This document shows, one piece after another, positions 15,045-24,171 of a stretch of DNA of 64,000 nucleotides. Numbering within the stretch: position 1 is the stretch's first letter; each line of letters opens with the position of its first letter. The notes beneath the pieces were generated by a model. That model worked only from the letters and a program-made list of their open reading frames with translations, was not told the origin of the DNA and searched no databases. This DNA is from Candidatus Cloacimonadota bacterium (GTDB lineage: Bacteria > Cloacimonadota > Cloacimonadia > Cloacimonadales > TCS61): NCBI GenBank assembly GCA_030445745.1, contig JASUTE010000004.1, forward strand, positions 95,149 to 159,148, read 5' to 3'. Position numbers and translations under genes: made by a program.

Positions 15045-17282
15045 TTGAAAAAATATACAATAGCATTAGCAGGAAATCCCAATTGTGGTAAAACTACCCT
15101 GTTCAACGCTTTTACCGGTTCCAAACAAAGGGTAGGCAACTGGCCAGGTGTAACTGTAGAAAAAATTATCGGTAACTATAAATATAAAGATGCTGAATAT
15201 GAAATTATCGACTTGCCTGGAATATATTCCTTTTCAGCACATTCGATGGACGAAACAGTATCCCGAGAGTTTATCTTGATGGAGAAACCAGACTTAGTAG
15301 TGAACATTATAGATGCTACTAACCTGGAAAGAACACTCTATCTTACTACCCAGCTTCTGGAAATGAAGATTCCAGTTATTATCGCGCTGAATATGATGGA
15401 TATGGCTAAACAGCGGCGGATAAAGATAGAGCTGGATCATTTAGCCAAGCACCTTGATACAAAAATAATATCTATTGTAGCACCCAAAAAACAAGGTCTG
15501 GATGAATTAAAACAACAAATTGCTGAAAGTGTAGAAAAACAACATATTCCTCATACCCAGGTGGAATACGATTCCGTGGTAGAAACAGCTATAAATGAGA
15601 TAGCTCCGCAGTTAGATAAATATGCCAAAAAATATCAAGTAGATAAACGCTGGCTAGCTATCAAACTGTTGGAAGAGGACAAGTTAGCTGCTCAGCTTAC
15701 CAATTCCGACTTAGCAGATCTAGTAAATCAGCAGATCCAGAAAATAGAAAAACATACTAATAACGATGTGGAAATTGTAATTGCAGATGGACGCTATGGT
15801 TTTATTCATGGATTAACTTTGGATGTGGTTCATAAAGCTGGTGATGCTCGGCGTAATTTTTCCGATCTGGTAGATAGTATCGTATTAAATCGTGTTTTGA
15901 GCATTCCCATATTTTTGGGAGTGATGTATCTGGTATTTATGCTAACAATAAATGTGGGTTCTCCCTTCATAGATTTTTTTGATAATTTAATGGGCACTAT
16001 TTTTGTGGATGGTACAGAGTACTTTTTACAAAGTCTTAATGCTCCAGCATGGCTTATTTTACTACTGGCACAAGCTTTAGGAGGTAGCATTCAAACAATT
16101 TCCACCTTTATTCCTCCTATTTTCTTTATGTTTCTATCGCTTTCCATTTTAGAAGATTCGGGTTATATGAGCAGGGCTGCTTTTGTGATGGACAGGTTTA
16201 TGCGCTTCATTGGCCTCCCGGGAAAAGCATTTATTCCAATGTTGGTGGGTTTCGGTTGCAATGTTCCAGCAATAATGGCAACCAGGACACTGGAAAATAA
16301 AAAAGATAGACTCTTAACTATTCTAATTAACCCATTAATGTCCTGCGGTGCCAGATTACCTGTTTATACACTTTTCGCAGCAGTATTTTTCCCTGAACAT
16401 GGAGGACAGGTAATTTTTGCACTCTATCTCACTGGTATTGTCTTAGCTATAATATTCGGGCTAATTTTCAAGAAAACTCTTTTCAAAGGCGAAACTTCTA
16501 CATTTGTTATGGAACTATCACCTTATCACCTACCAACTTTCAACGGAATTATGTTACATACCTGGCAACGTCTGAAAGGTTTTATCATCAGAGCTGGGAA
16601 AGTAATCGTAATTTTTATAATTATATTAACTGTGTTAAATTCGGTGGGAATAGATGGAAGTTTGGGCAATCAGGATTCAGAGAATTCTGTGTTAAGCTAC
16701 ATTGGGAAAAAGATTAGTCCGATTTTCCAACCAATGGGAGTACAGCAGAAAAATTGGCCAGCAGTAGTTGGTATGATGACGGGTATTTTTGCTAAAGAAA
16801 CAGTGGTAGGAACGCTGGATGCACTTTATTCGCAACTGGCTGGAGCTCAGCAGCAAGTAGAAGAAGAAACCGGTTACGATTTTACCTCGGGTATAGTTGC
16901 TTCTTTTCGGGCTATAGCTACTGGATTTGGTATAATAGAAGCTAAAGATGGAGAAACTACTCTACAAAAGGGTGTTACCAGAGAAATGATGAACAGATTT
17001 GGTGGAAAGAATAATGCTTTTGCCTATCTGCTATTTATACTTATTTATGCTCCCTGTGTGGCTGTAATCGGCGCTATTTACAAGGAAACAAACCTGAAAT
17101 GGACATTTTTTTCTGTTTCCTATTTAACCATGTTGGCATGGTTGGTAGCCACTTTGTTTTACCAAGTTTCGATAATTGCGATACAACCTGCTGTAAGTTT
17201 GGGTTGGATTCTGGGAATTAGCTTGATTTTCTTTGGATTCTATAAAACACTACAAAAGATAAAACCAGGTGAAACTTTTTGA
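15045..17282 (+). CDS. feoB: Ferrous iron transporter FeoB
   Basis: A 745-residue GTP-gated Fe2+ permease. The N-terminal G domain has G1 GNPNCGKTT (residues 8-16), the DLPG of G3 and NMMD of G4. A helical region follows, then the membrane domain from about residue 280, with the two Gate regions including GFGCNVPAIMATR and the later APCVAVIGA. The start codon is TTG, supported by GAGAGG six bases upstream and by the conserved MKKYTIALAGNPN beginning. The stop codon overlaps the next Fur-box-like site. It works with the FeoA-like and FeoC-like proteins encoded just after it. Anaerobic life is implied, since the substrate is ferrous iron. Confidence 0.97.
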   Translation: MKKYTIALAGNPNCGKTTLFNAFTGSKQRVGNWPGVTVEKIIGNYKYKDAEYEIIDLPGIYSFSAHSMDETVSREFILMEKPDLVVNIIDATNLERTLYLTTQLLEMKIPVIIALNMMDMAKQRRIKIELDHLAKHLDTKIISIVAPKKQGLDELKQQIAESVEKQHIPHTQVEYDSVVETAINEIAPQLDKYAKKYQVDKRWLAIKLLEEDKLAAQLTNSDLADLVNQQIQKIEKHTNNDVEIVIADGRYGFIHGLTLDVVHKAGDARRNFSDLVDSIVLNRVLSIPIFLGVMYLVFMLTINVGSPFIDFFDNLMGTIFVDGTEYFLQSLNAPAWLILLLAQALGGSIQTISTFIPPIFFMFLSLSILEDSGYMSRAAFVMDRFMRFIGLPGKAFIPMLVGFGCNVPAIMATRTLENKKDRLLTILINPLMSCGARLPVYTLFAAVFFPEHGGQVIFALYLTGIVLAIIFGLIFKKTLFKGETSTFVMELSPYHLPTFNGIMLHTWQRLKGFIIRAGKVIVIFIIILTVLNSVGIDGSLGNQDSENSVLSYIGKKISPIFQPMGVQQKNWPAVVGMMTGIFAKETVVGTLDALYSQLAGAQQQVEEETGYDFTSGIVASFRAIATGFGIIEAKDGETTLQKGVTREMMNRFGGKNNAFAYLLFILIYAPCVAVIGAIYKETNLKWTFFSVSYLTMLAWLVATLFYQVSIIAIQPAVSLGWILGISLIFFGFYKTLQKIKPGETF

Positions 17283-17294
17283 GAATGATTTGCA
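17280..17294 (+). promoter_or_regulatory. Fur-box-like operator 3, overlapping the feoB stop, before feoA
   Basis: TGAGAATGATTTGCA begins with the feoB TGA stop codon itself. It is 45 bases upstream of feoA and suggests separate iron control of feoA-feoC. Confidence 0.55.
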
Positions 17295-17338
17295 AAAAAT
17301 CTAAAAATAAATAGTTTTTAAAATAAAAAGGATAAAAA

Positions 17339-17632
17339 TTGTTTGGAAGAAAAAAAAGACGAAGAGCTAAAGGGAAACGTTGTAAAAATCATCCGCAGTG
17401 CAACCGTGGGAGCAATAATAATAGATTTTTAAATCTGTGTGAAGCCGAAGTTGGTAGAAAATATGTGGTAGTGGATAATCCAGATCACAAAATAATGGAG
17501 ATGGGTGTTTTTAATGGCTGTGTTATCACTGTACACAAAAATAACCCAAGTGATAGTAATATAATTATAGCGGTAGGTGAATCTCGGTTCATAATTCCCA
17601 AGCCAACTGCTTGCCGCATTTTGATACGCTAA
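17339..17632 (+). CDS. feoA: FeoA-like protein with cysteine-containing N-terminal extension
   Basis: A 97-residue protein. Residues about 34-97 form the small SH3-like FeoA domain (EVGRKYVVVD, MGVFNGCVITV, ILIR end), which associates with FeoB and modulates iron transport. The start is TTG, with AAAGGA seven bases before it; no ATG exists before residue 50. The first 33 residues are highly basic and contain Cys15, His18 and Cys21 (CKNHPQC), which could bind metal. This extension is absent from standard FeoA of about 75 residues. Confidence 0.82.
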   Translation: MFGRKKRRRAKGKRCKNHPQCNRGSNNNRFLNLCEAEVGRKYVVVDNPDHKIMEMGVFNGCVITVHKNNPSDSNIIIAVGESRFIIPKPTACRILIR

Positions 17633-17633
17633 A

Positions 17634-17858
17634 ATGCTCTCGGAAATTATAGAATATTTTCACCAAAAAAAAGTATTAAGTATTTCAGAAATAGCTACTT
17701 GGTTAAATTCTAACGAAGAAGCAGTAGAGGGAATGTTGCAAATACTGTTGCGTAAGAAAATGATAAAGCCGTGGAGACCTGCGTGTAAAAGCTGTAGCTC
17801 CTCCTGTGCTTCCTGTAATTTGGTGAAAACAAAATATTACCAGTGGATTTCTGCTTGA
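17634..17858 (+). CDS. FeoC-like winged-helix protein with four-cysteine cluster site
   Basis: A 74-residue protein with an N-terminal winged-helix fold (residues 1-46) and cysteines 51, 54, 58 and 61 (CxxCxxxCxxC). This is the layout of FeoC, which binds an Fe-S cluster and controls FeoB stability. It starts one base after the feoA stop. The sequence is short, so the assignment rests on layout and context. Confidence 0.8.
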   Translation: MLSEIIEYFHQKKVLSISEIATWLNSNEEAVEGMLQILLRKKMIKPWRPACKSCSSSCASCNLVKTKYYQWISA

Positions 17859-17890
17859 CTAAAGCTTGCCACAATAAGTAAAAAGTTCTT

Positions 17891-19969
17891 ATGCAAGCTT
17901 TACAGAAAGATATTAAATATTTGAAAGGTGTCGGTGAAAAACGAGCTCTTTTGCTACACAAATTAAATATATACACCATCGCCGATTTAATGGAATTTTT
18001 TCCTAGAGCCTACTTGAACAGACATTCCAAAGATACAATTGCCAAACTAAACCCAGAAGAGCAAGCAGCAGTTATTGGGCATATCGTTTCGGTGGAAAAA
18101 CGTAATTTGGGAAGGCATCGCACGCAGCTTAACGTAGTAGTTAGTGATGGTAAAAGCTATCTTTTTTGTACTTGGTTTCGGTTTGGGAAATGGTTGCCGG
18201 CTAAGTTCGAGGTAGGGAAAAAGATTTGGGTAAGCGGTAAAATTTCTTATTTCAAAGGTAGTCCACAAATTGTGCACCCCGATTTTGAAGTTTTGGAAGA
18301 GGACGAAGAGCAGAGTTTTTGGAACAAACGCGATATTTTACCTGTTTATCCGCTTACCGAGGGTATTTCTATTCGTCAAATGCGCCGTTTAATTTTGAAT
18401 GCTTTCCAATTTTATGCAGATGAAATACAGGAAACATTACCCGAATATTTACGTGAAAAATTGAAATATGAGCCCAGGCGTATTTCACTGCAGAAAATCC
18501 ACTTTTCGCAACATCCAGATGAAATTCCTCCCATCAAGCAGCGTTATGCTTTTGAAGAATTATTCTATCACCAATTAATGTTAGCCAGAGTAAAAAAAAT
18601 CCATAAACAAAAGGAATCTGGTTATAAATTCATCTTACACAAAACTTATACCACTAAGCTAAAAGGGTCTTTGCCATTTAAGATGACAGCAGCACAAAAA
18701 AAGGTAATCCGCGAGTTTGTGGCCGATATGAATTCTGACAGACAGATGAATAGACTGTTGCAGGGCGATGTAGGTTCTGGAAAAACCATCATAACTGTTT
18801 TTGCTATGCTGCTTGCAATAGAAAATGGATTCCAGGCAATTTTTATGGCACCTACCGAGATTTTGGCAGAACAGCATTTTGCCAGTATTAAATCTTTTTT
18901 ACAAAATCAGCCCGATATAAAAATAGCCTTACTAAAAGGTGGTAATTATAAAGGGAAAAAAGCTACTATAGAAAAAATCGCAAACGGTGAAATCGATATT
19001 ATCGTAGGAACACACGCACTTATTCAGCCAGATATAAAATACAAAAAAGTGGGTTTTGTAGCAATAGATGAACAGCATCGTTTTGGCGTAGAGCAGCGCG
19101 CTGTACTTTCCCAAAAAAATCGTCATCCCGATGTAATGTACCTTTCTGCAACTCCCATTCCTCGTTCTTTGGCCTTAACTGTATATGGCGATTTGGATGT
19201 GAGTGTTTTAGATGAACTTCCCCCAGGAAGGCAGCCCATTAAAACTATCTGGCGCAATTCCAACAAGAAAAAAACTGTTTATAAAGAGGTTGAAAAAGAG
19301 TTACAGAAAGGTAAACAGGTCTATATTGTTTGCCCGCTTATTGAGCAATCGGAAAAGAGTGATCTGTTGGCAGCGGAAACGCTTTATCAGGAAATTTCTG
19401 AGAGGATTTTTCCCAAATACAATAGTTTTTTGCTGCATGGAAAGATGAAAACTGCCGAAAAAGATGAAATCATGCAGAAATTTAAGCAAACTCCAGCTTC
19501 TATTTTAGTTTCCACCACGGTTATCGAGGTGGGGATAGATGTACCCAATGCTTCTGTAATGATAATTGAGCATGCTGAGCGCTTTGGGCTTAGTCAGTTA
19601 CATCAACTGCGGGGTAGGGTAGGTCGAGGTCAAGGCAGATCTTATTGCTATCTTATCGCACATCCGCCAATAAGCTCAGAAGCCCGTGAGCGCCTACAGA
19701 CTATGGTTTCTACCACAGATGGTTTCAAAATAGCTGAAAAAGACCTGGAACTACGCGGCCCAGGTGATTTTTTTGGTACAGAACAATCTGGTATGCCTCT
19801 GTTCAAACATGCCAATTTAGTGCGCGACCAGCATCTGCTGAAAATAGCTAGAAATTTGGCTTTCCAAATTGTGAAAGATGATCCCCAACTTGAAAAGCCA
19901 GAAAATAGATTGTTACACCAAAAATATAAAGCTGAATTTGCTCAGCGTGAGCAGCTTTTTAATTTCTAA
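17891..19969 (+). CDS. recG: ATP-dependent DNA helicase RecG
   Basis: A 692-residue superfamily 2 helicase that remodels stalled forks and branched DNA. It has the N-terminal wedge (OB) domain (residues 60-150), then helicase motifs: Walker A GDVGSGKT near residue 297, MAPTEILAEQH, the DEQH box, LSATPIPR, and the QLRGRVGRG motif VI. The C-terminal TRG-like segment LELRGPGDFFG is diagnostic. The start at 17891 lacks a strong ribosome-binding site. The gene ends tail-to-tail with the SIMPL gene, sharing 4 bases, so no terminator fits between them. Confidence 0.97.
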   Translation: MQALQKDIKYLKGVGEKRALLLHKLNIYTIADLMEFFPRAYLNRHSKDTIAKLNPEEQAAVIGHIVSVEKRNLGRHRTQLNVVVSDGKSYLFCTWFRFGKWLPAKFEVGKKIWVSGKISYFKGSPQIVHPDFEVLEEDEEQSFWNKRDILPVYPLTEGISIRQMRRLILNAFQFYADEIQETLPEYLREKLKYEPRRISLQKIHFSQHPDEIPPIKQRYAFEELFYHQLMLARVKKIHKQKESGYKFILHKTYTTKLKGSLPFKMTAAQKKVIREFVADMNSDRQMNRLLQGDVGSGKTIITVFAMLLAIENGFQAIFMAPTEILAEQHFASIKSFLQNQPDIKIALLKGGNYKGKKATIEKIANGEIDIIVGTHALIQPDIKYKKVGFVAIDEQHRFGVEQRAVLSQKNRHPDVMYLSATPIPRSLALTVYGDLDVSVLDELPPGRQPIKTIWRNSNKKKTVYKEVEKELQKGKQVYIVCPLIEQSEKSDLLAAETLYQEISERIFPKYNSFLLHGKMKTAEKDEIMQKFKQTPASILVSTTVIEVGIDVPNASVMIIEHAERFGLSQLHQLRGRVGRGQGRSYCYLIAHPPISSEARERLQTMVSTTDGFKIAEKDLELRGPGDFFGTEQSGMPLFKHANLVRDQHLLKIARNLAFQIVKDDPQLEKPENRLLHQKYKAEFAQREQLFNF

Positions 19970-20673
19970 TCGGAATAAAAAGAGCAGGTTACCGTTACTT
20001 TTATATTCTTTTTGCGGGTAGAAGTAGAGTGGATTCCATAGCCGGCAATATCGGTGGAATAGGGCTCGGTTATTTGGAAAACACCTGCGTGAGCAGTTTT
20101 TAATTTTCCTACTTTAGAACCATTGGCTGCAGCAATTTCGTTAGCTCGTTCGCGTGCATTTTTGGTAGCAGCTGCCAGAAGTTGTTTCTTAATTTCGGGA
20201 AGTTTAGTGGAAAAATACTGCAAATTAGTTCGTTCAAATGCAATTCCAGCATCAATAAATTTTTTGGGATTAATACTGATATCTTCCACCGCATCTAACT
20301 GCTCGGAAATGATAAAAATACGCTGTTCAAAGTGATTCCCAACTATTTTTCCCTGCTCGCCATATTGTTTGTAAACGTTCACGGGACTTATGTTCATGTC
20401 GGAGTAAGCAATGTTTTGTTTTTCCCATATTAGTTTAAATTTTTCCAATTTATTTTGCAGAATCTTGTAGCCGGCAGCAATGTCATTAACATCATTCACA
20501 TTAGTCGAAATGGAAAAATCCCATTTAATTTTATCAGCAGTAAAAGCTTCTGTGGCGTAGCCCACTACCCGAATTGTATTTTTGTTAGCGCGCGAGGAAT
20601 GGAAAAATATTCCAAATACCAAAGCGGCTAAAATTAGACCCACACTCAAGATCACGGCGAATTTGTTGTTCAT
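19966..20673 (-). CDS. SIMPL (DUF541) domain exported protein
   Basis: A 235-residue protein with one N-terminal hydrophobic segment (residues 5-22), as signal or anchor, followed by a SIMPL/DUF541 domain (begins IRVVGYATEAFTADKI; later AATKNARERANEIAAANG). Family members are periplasmic or membrane-anchored oligomers linked to oxidative and envelope stress; the biochemical role is unclear. GGAGG seven bases before the ATG at 20673 fixes the start; the frame extends 21 codons further without support. It begins one base after the metallophosphatase stop. Confidence 0.87.
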   Translation of the reverse strand: MNNKFAVILSVGLILAALVFGIFFHSSRANKNTIRVVGYATEAFTADKIKWDFSISTNVNDVNDIAAGYKILQNKLEKFKLIWEKQNIAYSDMNISPVNVYKQYGEQGKIVGNHFEQRIFIISEQLDAVEDISINPKKFIDAGIAFERTNLQYFSTKLPEIKKQLLAAATKNARERANEIAAANGSKVGKLKTAHAGVFQITEPYSTDIAGYGIHSTSTRKKNIKVTVTCSFYSD

Positions 20674-20674
20674 T

Positions 20675-21745
20675 TTATTCCTCCAATTTTTTCTTATTTC
20701 CCTCGATATCAATTTCATACCAGCCGGAACTGTCAATAAGTATTCCAGCTCCAGTGTTACCTTTTTTCAGGCCGGCATCAATAGGAATTATCTTTCCTTG
20801 GAAAATGGGAGTGATTTGTTCTTGAGTGGTGTGTCCTACAACTATTTTTTCTACCTTAAAATGAGACAGAGTGCTGTCGACCTGAGCTTGATTTATAGCT
20901 TTATAACGCCAACTGCTGCCAAAATAACCACGATACCAAAAAGGGCCCTTGCTGTGCTGTAAATATTCTAAACTATCAGGCAGGTTCATTTGCACAGCTA
21001 GCTTATTTAGTTGGGAAATAGATAAATTTTGCCTATAAACTAGCGGGTGAATGCCGGCATGCACAAAGAGAATATTGTTTATTTTTATCGCATTAGGAAG
21101 TGTGTGTAGCCATTTTCCCAAAATGCTGTTTGTTGCATAAAGCTGCGGATATTTTTTGTTGAGCAACTTGCAGGTTTTTGCCAAATATTTATCGTTCACA
21201 TAACGCAGATCATTCTGCTGTATCATTTTTTCATGATTCCCGCGAAGTAAGATAACACAGCCCCCGGCTTGACAAGCTTGATTACGCAGTTTGTAAAGTA
21301 GCCAAAAACTCTGGTTAACCTGTGCCCCTCTATCGAAAATATCACCAACCACAACTAACACCCCATCTGCGAAGCTCCAGTTAAAGTCATCATCGATAAC
21401 GTGAGCTTCTTTTAATAATTTTTGCATAACTCCAAATTGACCATGCACATCGCTGAGGGCAAATATCTTACTAGCAGATAAGGAATCAACTTCAGGGAAT
21501 TTAGTTTTTGCTATTTTTACTGGATATGGTAAAATACTCTCGGAAAAGTTTACAGTATCGGCATAAACTTTATGGTACAAGCTATCGTTTTGAATAAAAT
21601 AAACTTGTAGGCTATCGTTTTCCCAAAAAATATATGGGCCATCGTTCCAAGACTCTTTTGACCCATCTTGGGGAAAACTGATATAATTGTATGTTGCCCA
21701 CAATAAACTACTTAAAAGGAAGAAAACGAAGATAACTTTCTTCAT
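20675..21745 (-). CDS. Exported calcineurin-like metallophosphoesterase
   Basis: A 356-residue protein with a signal peptide (residues 1-18). About 75 residues precede a PPP-type phosphatase domain. All signature blocks are present: SDVHGQ, GDIFDRG, RGNHEK, FVHAGIHP and VVGHTTQ. They supply the ligands for two metal ions. This arrangement resembles the bacterial serine/threonine-type or ApaH-like phosphatases. The signal peptide places it in the periplasm, which is unusual for that group. It starts one base after the ABC permease stop. Substrate is unknown. Its dependence on metals and its place in a metal-uptake operon may be related. Confidence 0.88.
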   Translation of the reverse strand: MKKVIFVFFLLSSLLWATYNYISFPQDGSKESWNDGPYIFWENDSLQVYFIQNDSLYHKVYADTVNFSESILPYPVKIAKTKFPEVDSLSASKIFALSDVHGQFGVMQKLLKEAHVIDDDFNWSFADGVLVVVGDIFDRGAQVNQSFWLLYKLRNQACQAGGCVILLRGNHEKMIQQNDLRYVNDKYLAKTCKLLNKKYPQLYATNSILGKWLHTLPNAIKINNILFVHAGIHPLVYRQNLSISQLNKLAVQMNLPDSLEYLQHSKGPFWYRGYFGSSWRYKAINQAQVDSTLSHFKVEKIVVGHTTQEQITPIFQGKIIPIDAGLKKGNTGAGILIDSSGWYEIDIEGNKKKLEE

Positions 21746-21746
21746 A

Positions 21747-22568
21747 CTAACATTTTCTCTTTTTCCTTTTTAAAAATAGCGAAATGAAATAAGCCATACC
21801 GCTTAAGATGATTATAGTAGCTCCAGTTGGTAGGTTAGCTGAATACGAAAGCACAATGCCACTTCCAGTGAATATAATTCCCAATACTGCAGCTATTAAC
21901 ATCATTGTTGCTGGGCTTCTGCTGAAAAGAAATGCGATAGCAGCGGGTAGAGTTAAAAGTGCTATCACCAATATTATGCCAACAATTTGAATTAGTACCA
22001 CTATAGTAAGTGCAATTAGAATAAGTAGAAAGATGTAAAGTAAATTAACCTTCAAACCGCTGATACGTGCATATTTTTCATCAAAAGCGATTGCTATAAA
22101 CTGACGATAGAAGACAAAAATGCTGCCAATAATTACTAAATTCAAAATTAACAGGACCCATAAATCGGAACGTGTAACTAACAAAATATTTCCAAATAGG
22201 TAGGTCATCAAATCGCTTTTATAACCAGGAGTAAGATACATGAAGATTAGTCCTAAAGCCATACCAACAGCCCACAAAGCTCCAATCACTGTATCTTCGT
22301 GCTGTGCTCCTTTTAGCTTTATAAGTCCAATAATTACAGCAGCCAAGATGGCGAATACAAAGGCACCGATAAGGGGCTCGATTCCCAAATAATAAGCAAT
22401 GCCTATACCACCTAAAACAGTATGTGCAATACCGCCGCTGATAAATGTGATGCGTTTTATAATGACAAAAGTACCAGTAATTCCACAGACTATGCTAGCC
22501 AGAATACCTGCTATGATGGCATTTTGCAAAAAAGCATGATTTAAAAACGAGTAGAAAAATTCTGCCAT
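21747..22568 (-). CDS. znuB: Metal ABC transporter permease (ZnuB-like)
   Basis: A 273-residue inner-membrane permease of the zinc/manganese/iron chelate ABC family (ABC-3), with about eight hydrophobic helices. Conserved segments include GIAYYLG, IGALWAVGMALG and the LLTLPAAIA coupling region. AAGGAG precedes the ATG. Metal choice between Zn2+ and Mn2+ is not decided by the permease; the histidine-rich binding protein suggests zinc. Confidence 0.9.
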   Translation of the reverse strand: MAEFFYSFLNHAFLQNAIIAGILASIVCGITGTFVIIKRITFISGGIAHTVLGGIGIAYYLGIEPLIGAFVFAILAAVIIGLIKLKGAQHEDTVIGALWAVGMALGLIFMYLTPGYKSDLMTYLFGNILLVTRSDLWVLLILNLVIIGSIFVFYRQFIAIAFDEKYARISGLKVNLLYIFLLILIALTIVVLIQIVGIILVIALLTLPAAIAFLFSRSPATMMLIAAVLGIIFTGSGIVLSYSANLPTGATIIILSGMAYFISLFLKRKKRKC

Positions 22569-22577
22569 AAAATCTCC

Positions 22578-23309
22578 TTACAAATTACAACCGTGTTCCA
22601 AAGCTTTTATAGAACCCATATAAGCTTGTTGCAGTTTTTCACCTTTAATATCTTTCGTATAATGCGTGCAACTACGCACATTTAAACAGGTTACTTTGTT
22701 TACATAGGAAGAAACAAAAGCGATGTCGTGAGAAACAAGTAAAATAGTAGTATTTTTGTTTAATTCTTCCAAGGTGTCGTAGATATCTTTTTCTATGGAA
22801 GAATCGATAGAGGCGGTGGGTTCATCCAGCAGCAAAATTTTGGGATCTGTCATTAGAGCACGGGCAATAAGGGTACGCTGTTTCTGTCCGCCGGAAAGTT
22901 CACCCAGCCTTTTTTCAGCTATATTTTCTATTTGGAGTTTTTTCAAGAGAGCAATTGCTTTTTTTTGTGCACGTTGTGGGTATTTAGGAAAGAAAGAATT
23001 GTTTTGTAAACAGCTCATCATTACTACTTCTTTTACTTTAATGGGAAAATCGGAATCGAATTGGGCATATTGTGGTACATATCCTATATGACGACGTGCT
23101 TTTTGTGGGGTAGTACCTAAAATTTCTATCTTACCGCTATCTGGTTGCAAAAAGCCCAAAATTATTTTCAGTAAAGTTGTTTTGCCGCCTCCGTTTGGAC
23201 CCAAAATAGCCATAAAATCATTTTCTTCTACTTCCAAATTGATATTTTTCAAGGAAGGTTGAAAGTCATAGCTATAAGATAGATTTTCTATTTTTATTAT
23301 TTTATTCAT
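22578..23309 (-). CDS. znuC: Metal ABC transporter ATPase (ZnuC-like)
   Basis: A 243-residue ATP-binding subunit. It has Walker A GPNGGGKTT (residues 38-46), a Q-loop in YVPQYAQ, signature LSGGQKQR, Walker B LLLDEPTAS and the switch histidine in LVSHD. The segment after the ATPase core holds several Cys and His residues (VRSCTHY, EHGCN). It overlaps the binding-protein gene by 8 bases. Confidence 0.93.
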   Translation of the reverse strand: MNKIIKIENLSYSYDFQPSLKNINLEVEENDFMAILGPNGGGKTTLLKIILGFLQPDSGKIEILGTTPQKARRHIGYVPQYAQFDSDFPIKVKEVVMMSCLQNNSFFPKYPQRAQKKAIALLKKLQIENIAEKRLGELSGGQKQRTLIARALMTDPKILLLDEPTASIDSSIEKDIYDTLEELNKNTTILLVSHDIAFVSSYVNKVTCLNVRSCTHYTKDIKGEKLQQAYMGSIKALEHGCNL

Positions 23310-24171
23310 TCAATGCCTTTCTCAGTTGTTGTGCTACCTGTAGTAAATTTTCGGAATAATTAGGTGCTAAGGGATCGATAGAGACCGCTGTGCCACCTAT
23401 TTGTTCTGCTATCGATTTAGCAATAGCTCTGTTAAACTGCTTTTGTATGAAAATGGTTTTTATTTGGTGCTGGTTTGCGAAATCTATTATAGCAGCTAAC
23501 TCCTTGGAATTTGGGGATTTTCCTTCCATTTCAATAGGTATTTGGGTTAAATCAAACTCTTCAGCAAAGTAGCCCCAAGAGGGGTGAAAAACCAAAAATT
23601 TTCGATTAGGTAGATCTTTTAAAATTATGGCAATTTGTTCATGCAGGTTTTGTAGTTCATTTTGGAAACTGCTTAAGTTATTCTGTATTTTTTGTTTATG
23701 GTTAGGAAATTGTTTCACAAGCTCATTAGCTATATTCTCAGCTTGTTTTTTTACCAAGAGTGGGCTAAGCCAAATATGCGGATCTTGGGTATGTGAAGCG
23801 TGATGCTGTTTTGTATCAGCAAGCAAGTGAGTTTGCATATCTCGCAGTTTGATACCAGCGCGGGTATCAACAATTTTAAGATTGGGATTGGTTTGTTTTA
23901 TTTTTGGCAGCCAGGCTTTTTCGAAAGGAACCCCAATTCTGAAAAAAAGAAGCGCATCTGCTAGTTTAGCCATTTGTTTGGGGGTTACTTCATAGGTAGC
24001 AGGGTTTGCACCAGGTTGCACCATTACCTCTATCTCTACCAAATCTTGTGCCAACTTCTCTACAAAATATTTTTGGGGTAAAATACTAACGAAAACTGTA
24101 TTTTGGGCATTTTGTGTACTACAGGAAAATAGAATACCAAATAACACTACTATCAAGCATATTTTCTTCAC
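23302..24171 (-). CDS. znuA: Metal-binding lipoprotein of ABC transporter (ZnuA-like)
   Basis: A 289-residue cluster A-I substrate-binding protein. The lipobox is LFSC (Cys17). A histidine-rich loop near residues 119-131 (KQHHASHTQDPH) lies between the two lobes, as in ZnuA proteins. The family metal ligands fit the histidines in DPHIW and FHPSWGYF and a C-terminal acidic residue (SIDPL). The start is GTG, overlapping the stop of the upstream gene (GTGA). Zinc is the likeliest metal; manganese is possible. Confidence 0.9.
   Translation of the reverse strand: MKKICLIVVLFGILFSCSTQNAQNTVFVSILPQKYFVEKLAQDLVEIEVMVQPGANPATYEVTPKQMAKLADALLFFRIGVPFEKAWLPKIKQTNPNLKIVDTRAGIKLRDMQTHLLADTKQHHASHTQDPHIWLSPLLVKKQAENIANELVKQFPNHKQKIQNNLSSFQNELQNLHEQIAIILKDLPNRKFLVFHPSWGYFAEEFDLTQIPIEMEGKSPNSKELAAIIDFANQHQIKTIFIQKQFNRAIAKSIAEQIGGTAVSIDPLAPNYSENLLQVAQQLRKALNE

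Noticed and set aside
20109-20335. Various 60-100-codon frames opposite or inside long genes throughout the window
   Set aside because: They lack ribosome-binding sites and protein-like composition and lie wholly within well-supported genes, so they are treated as shadows.
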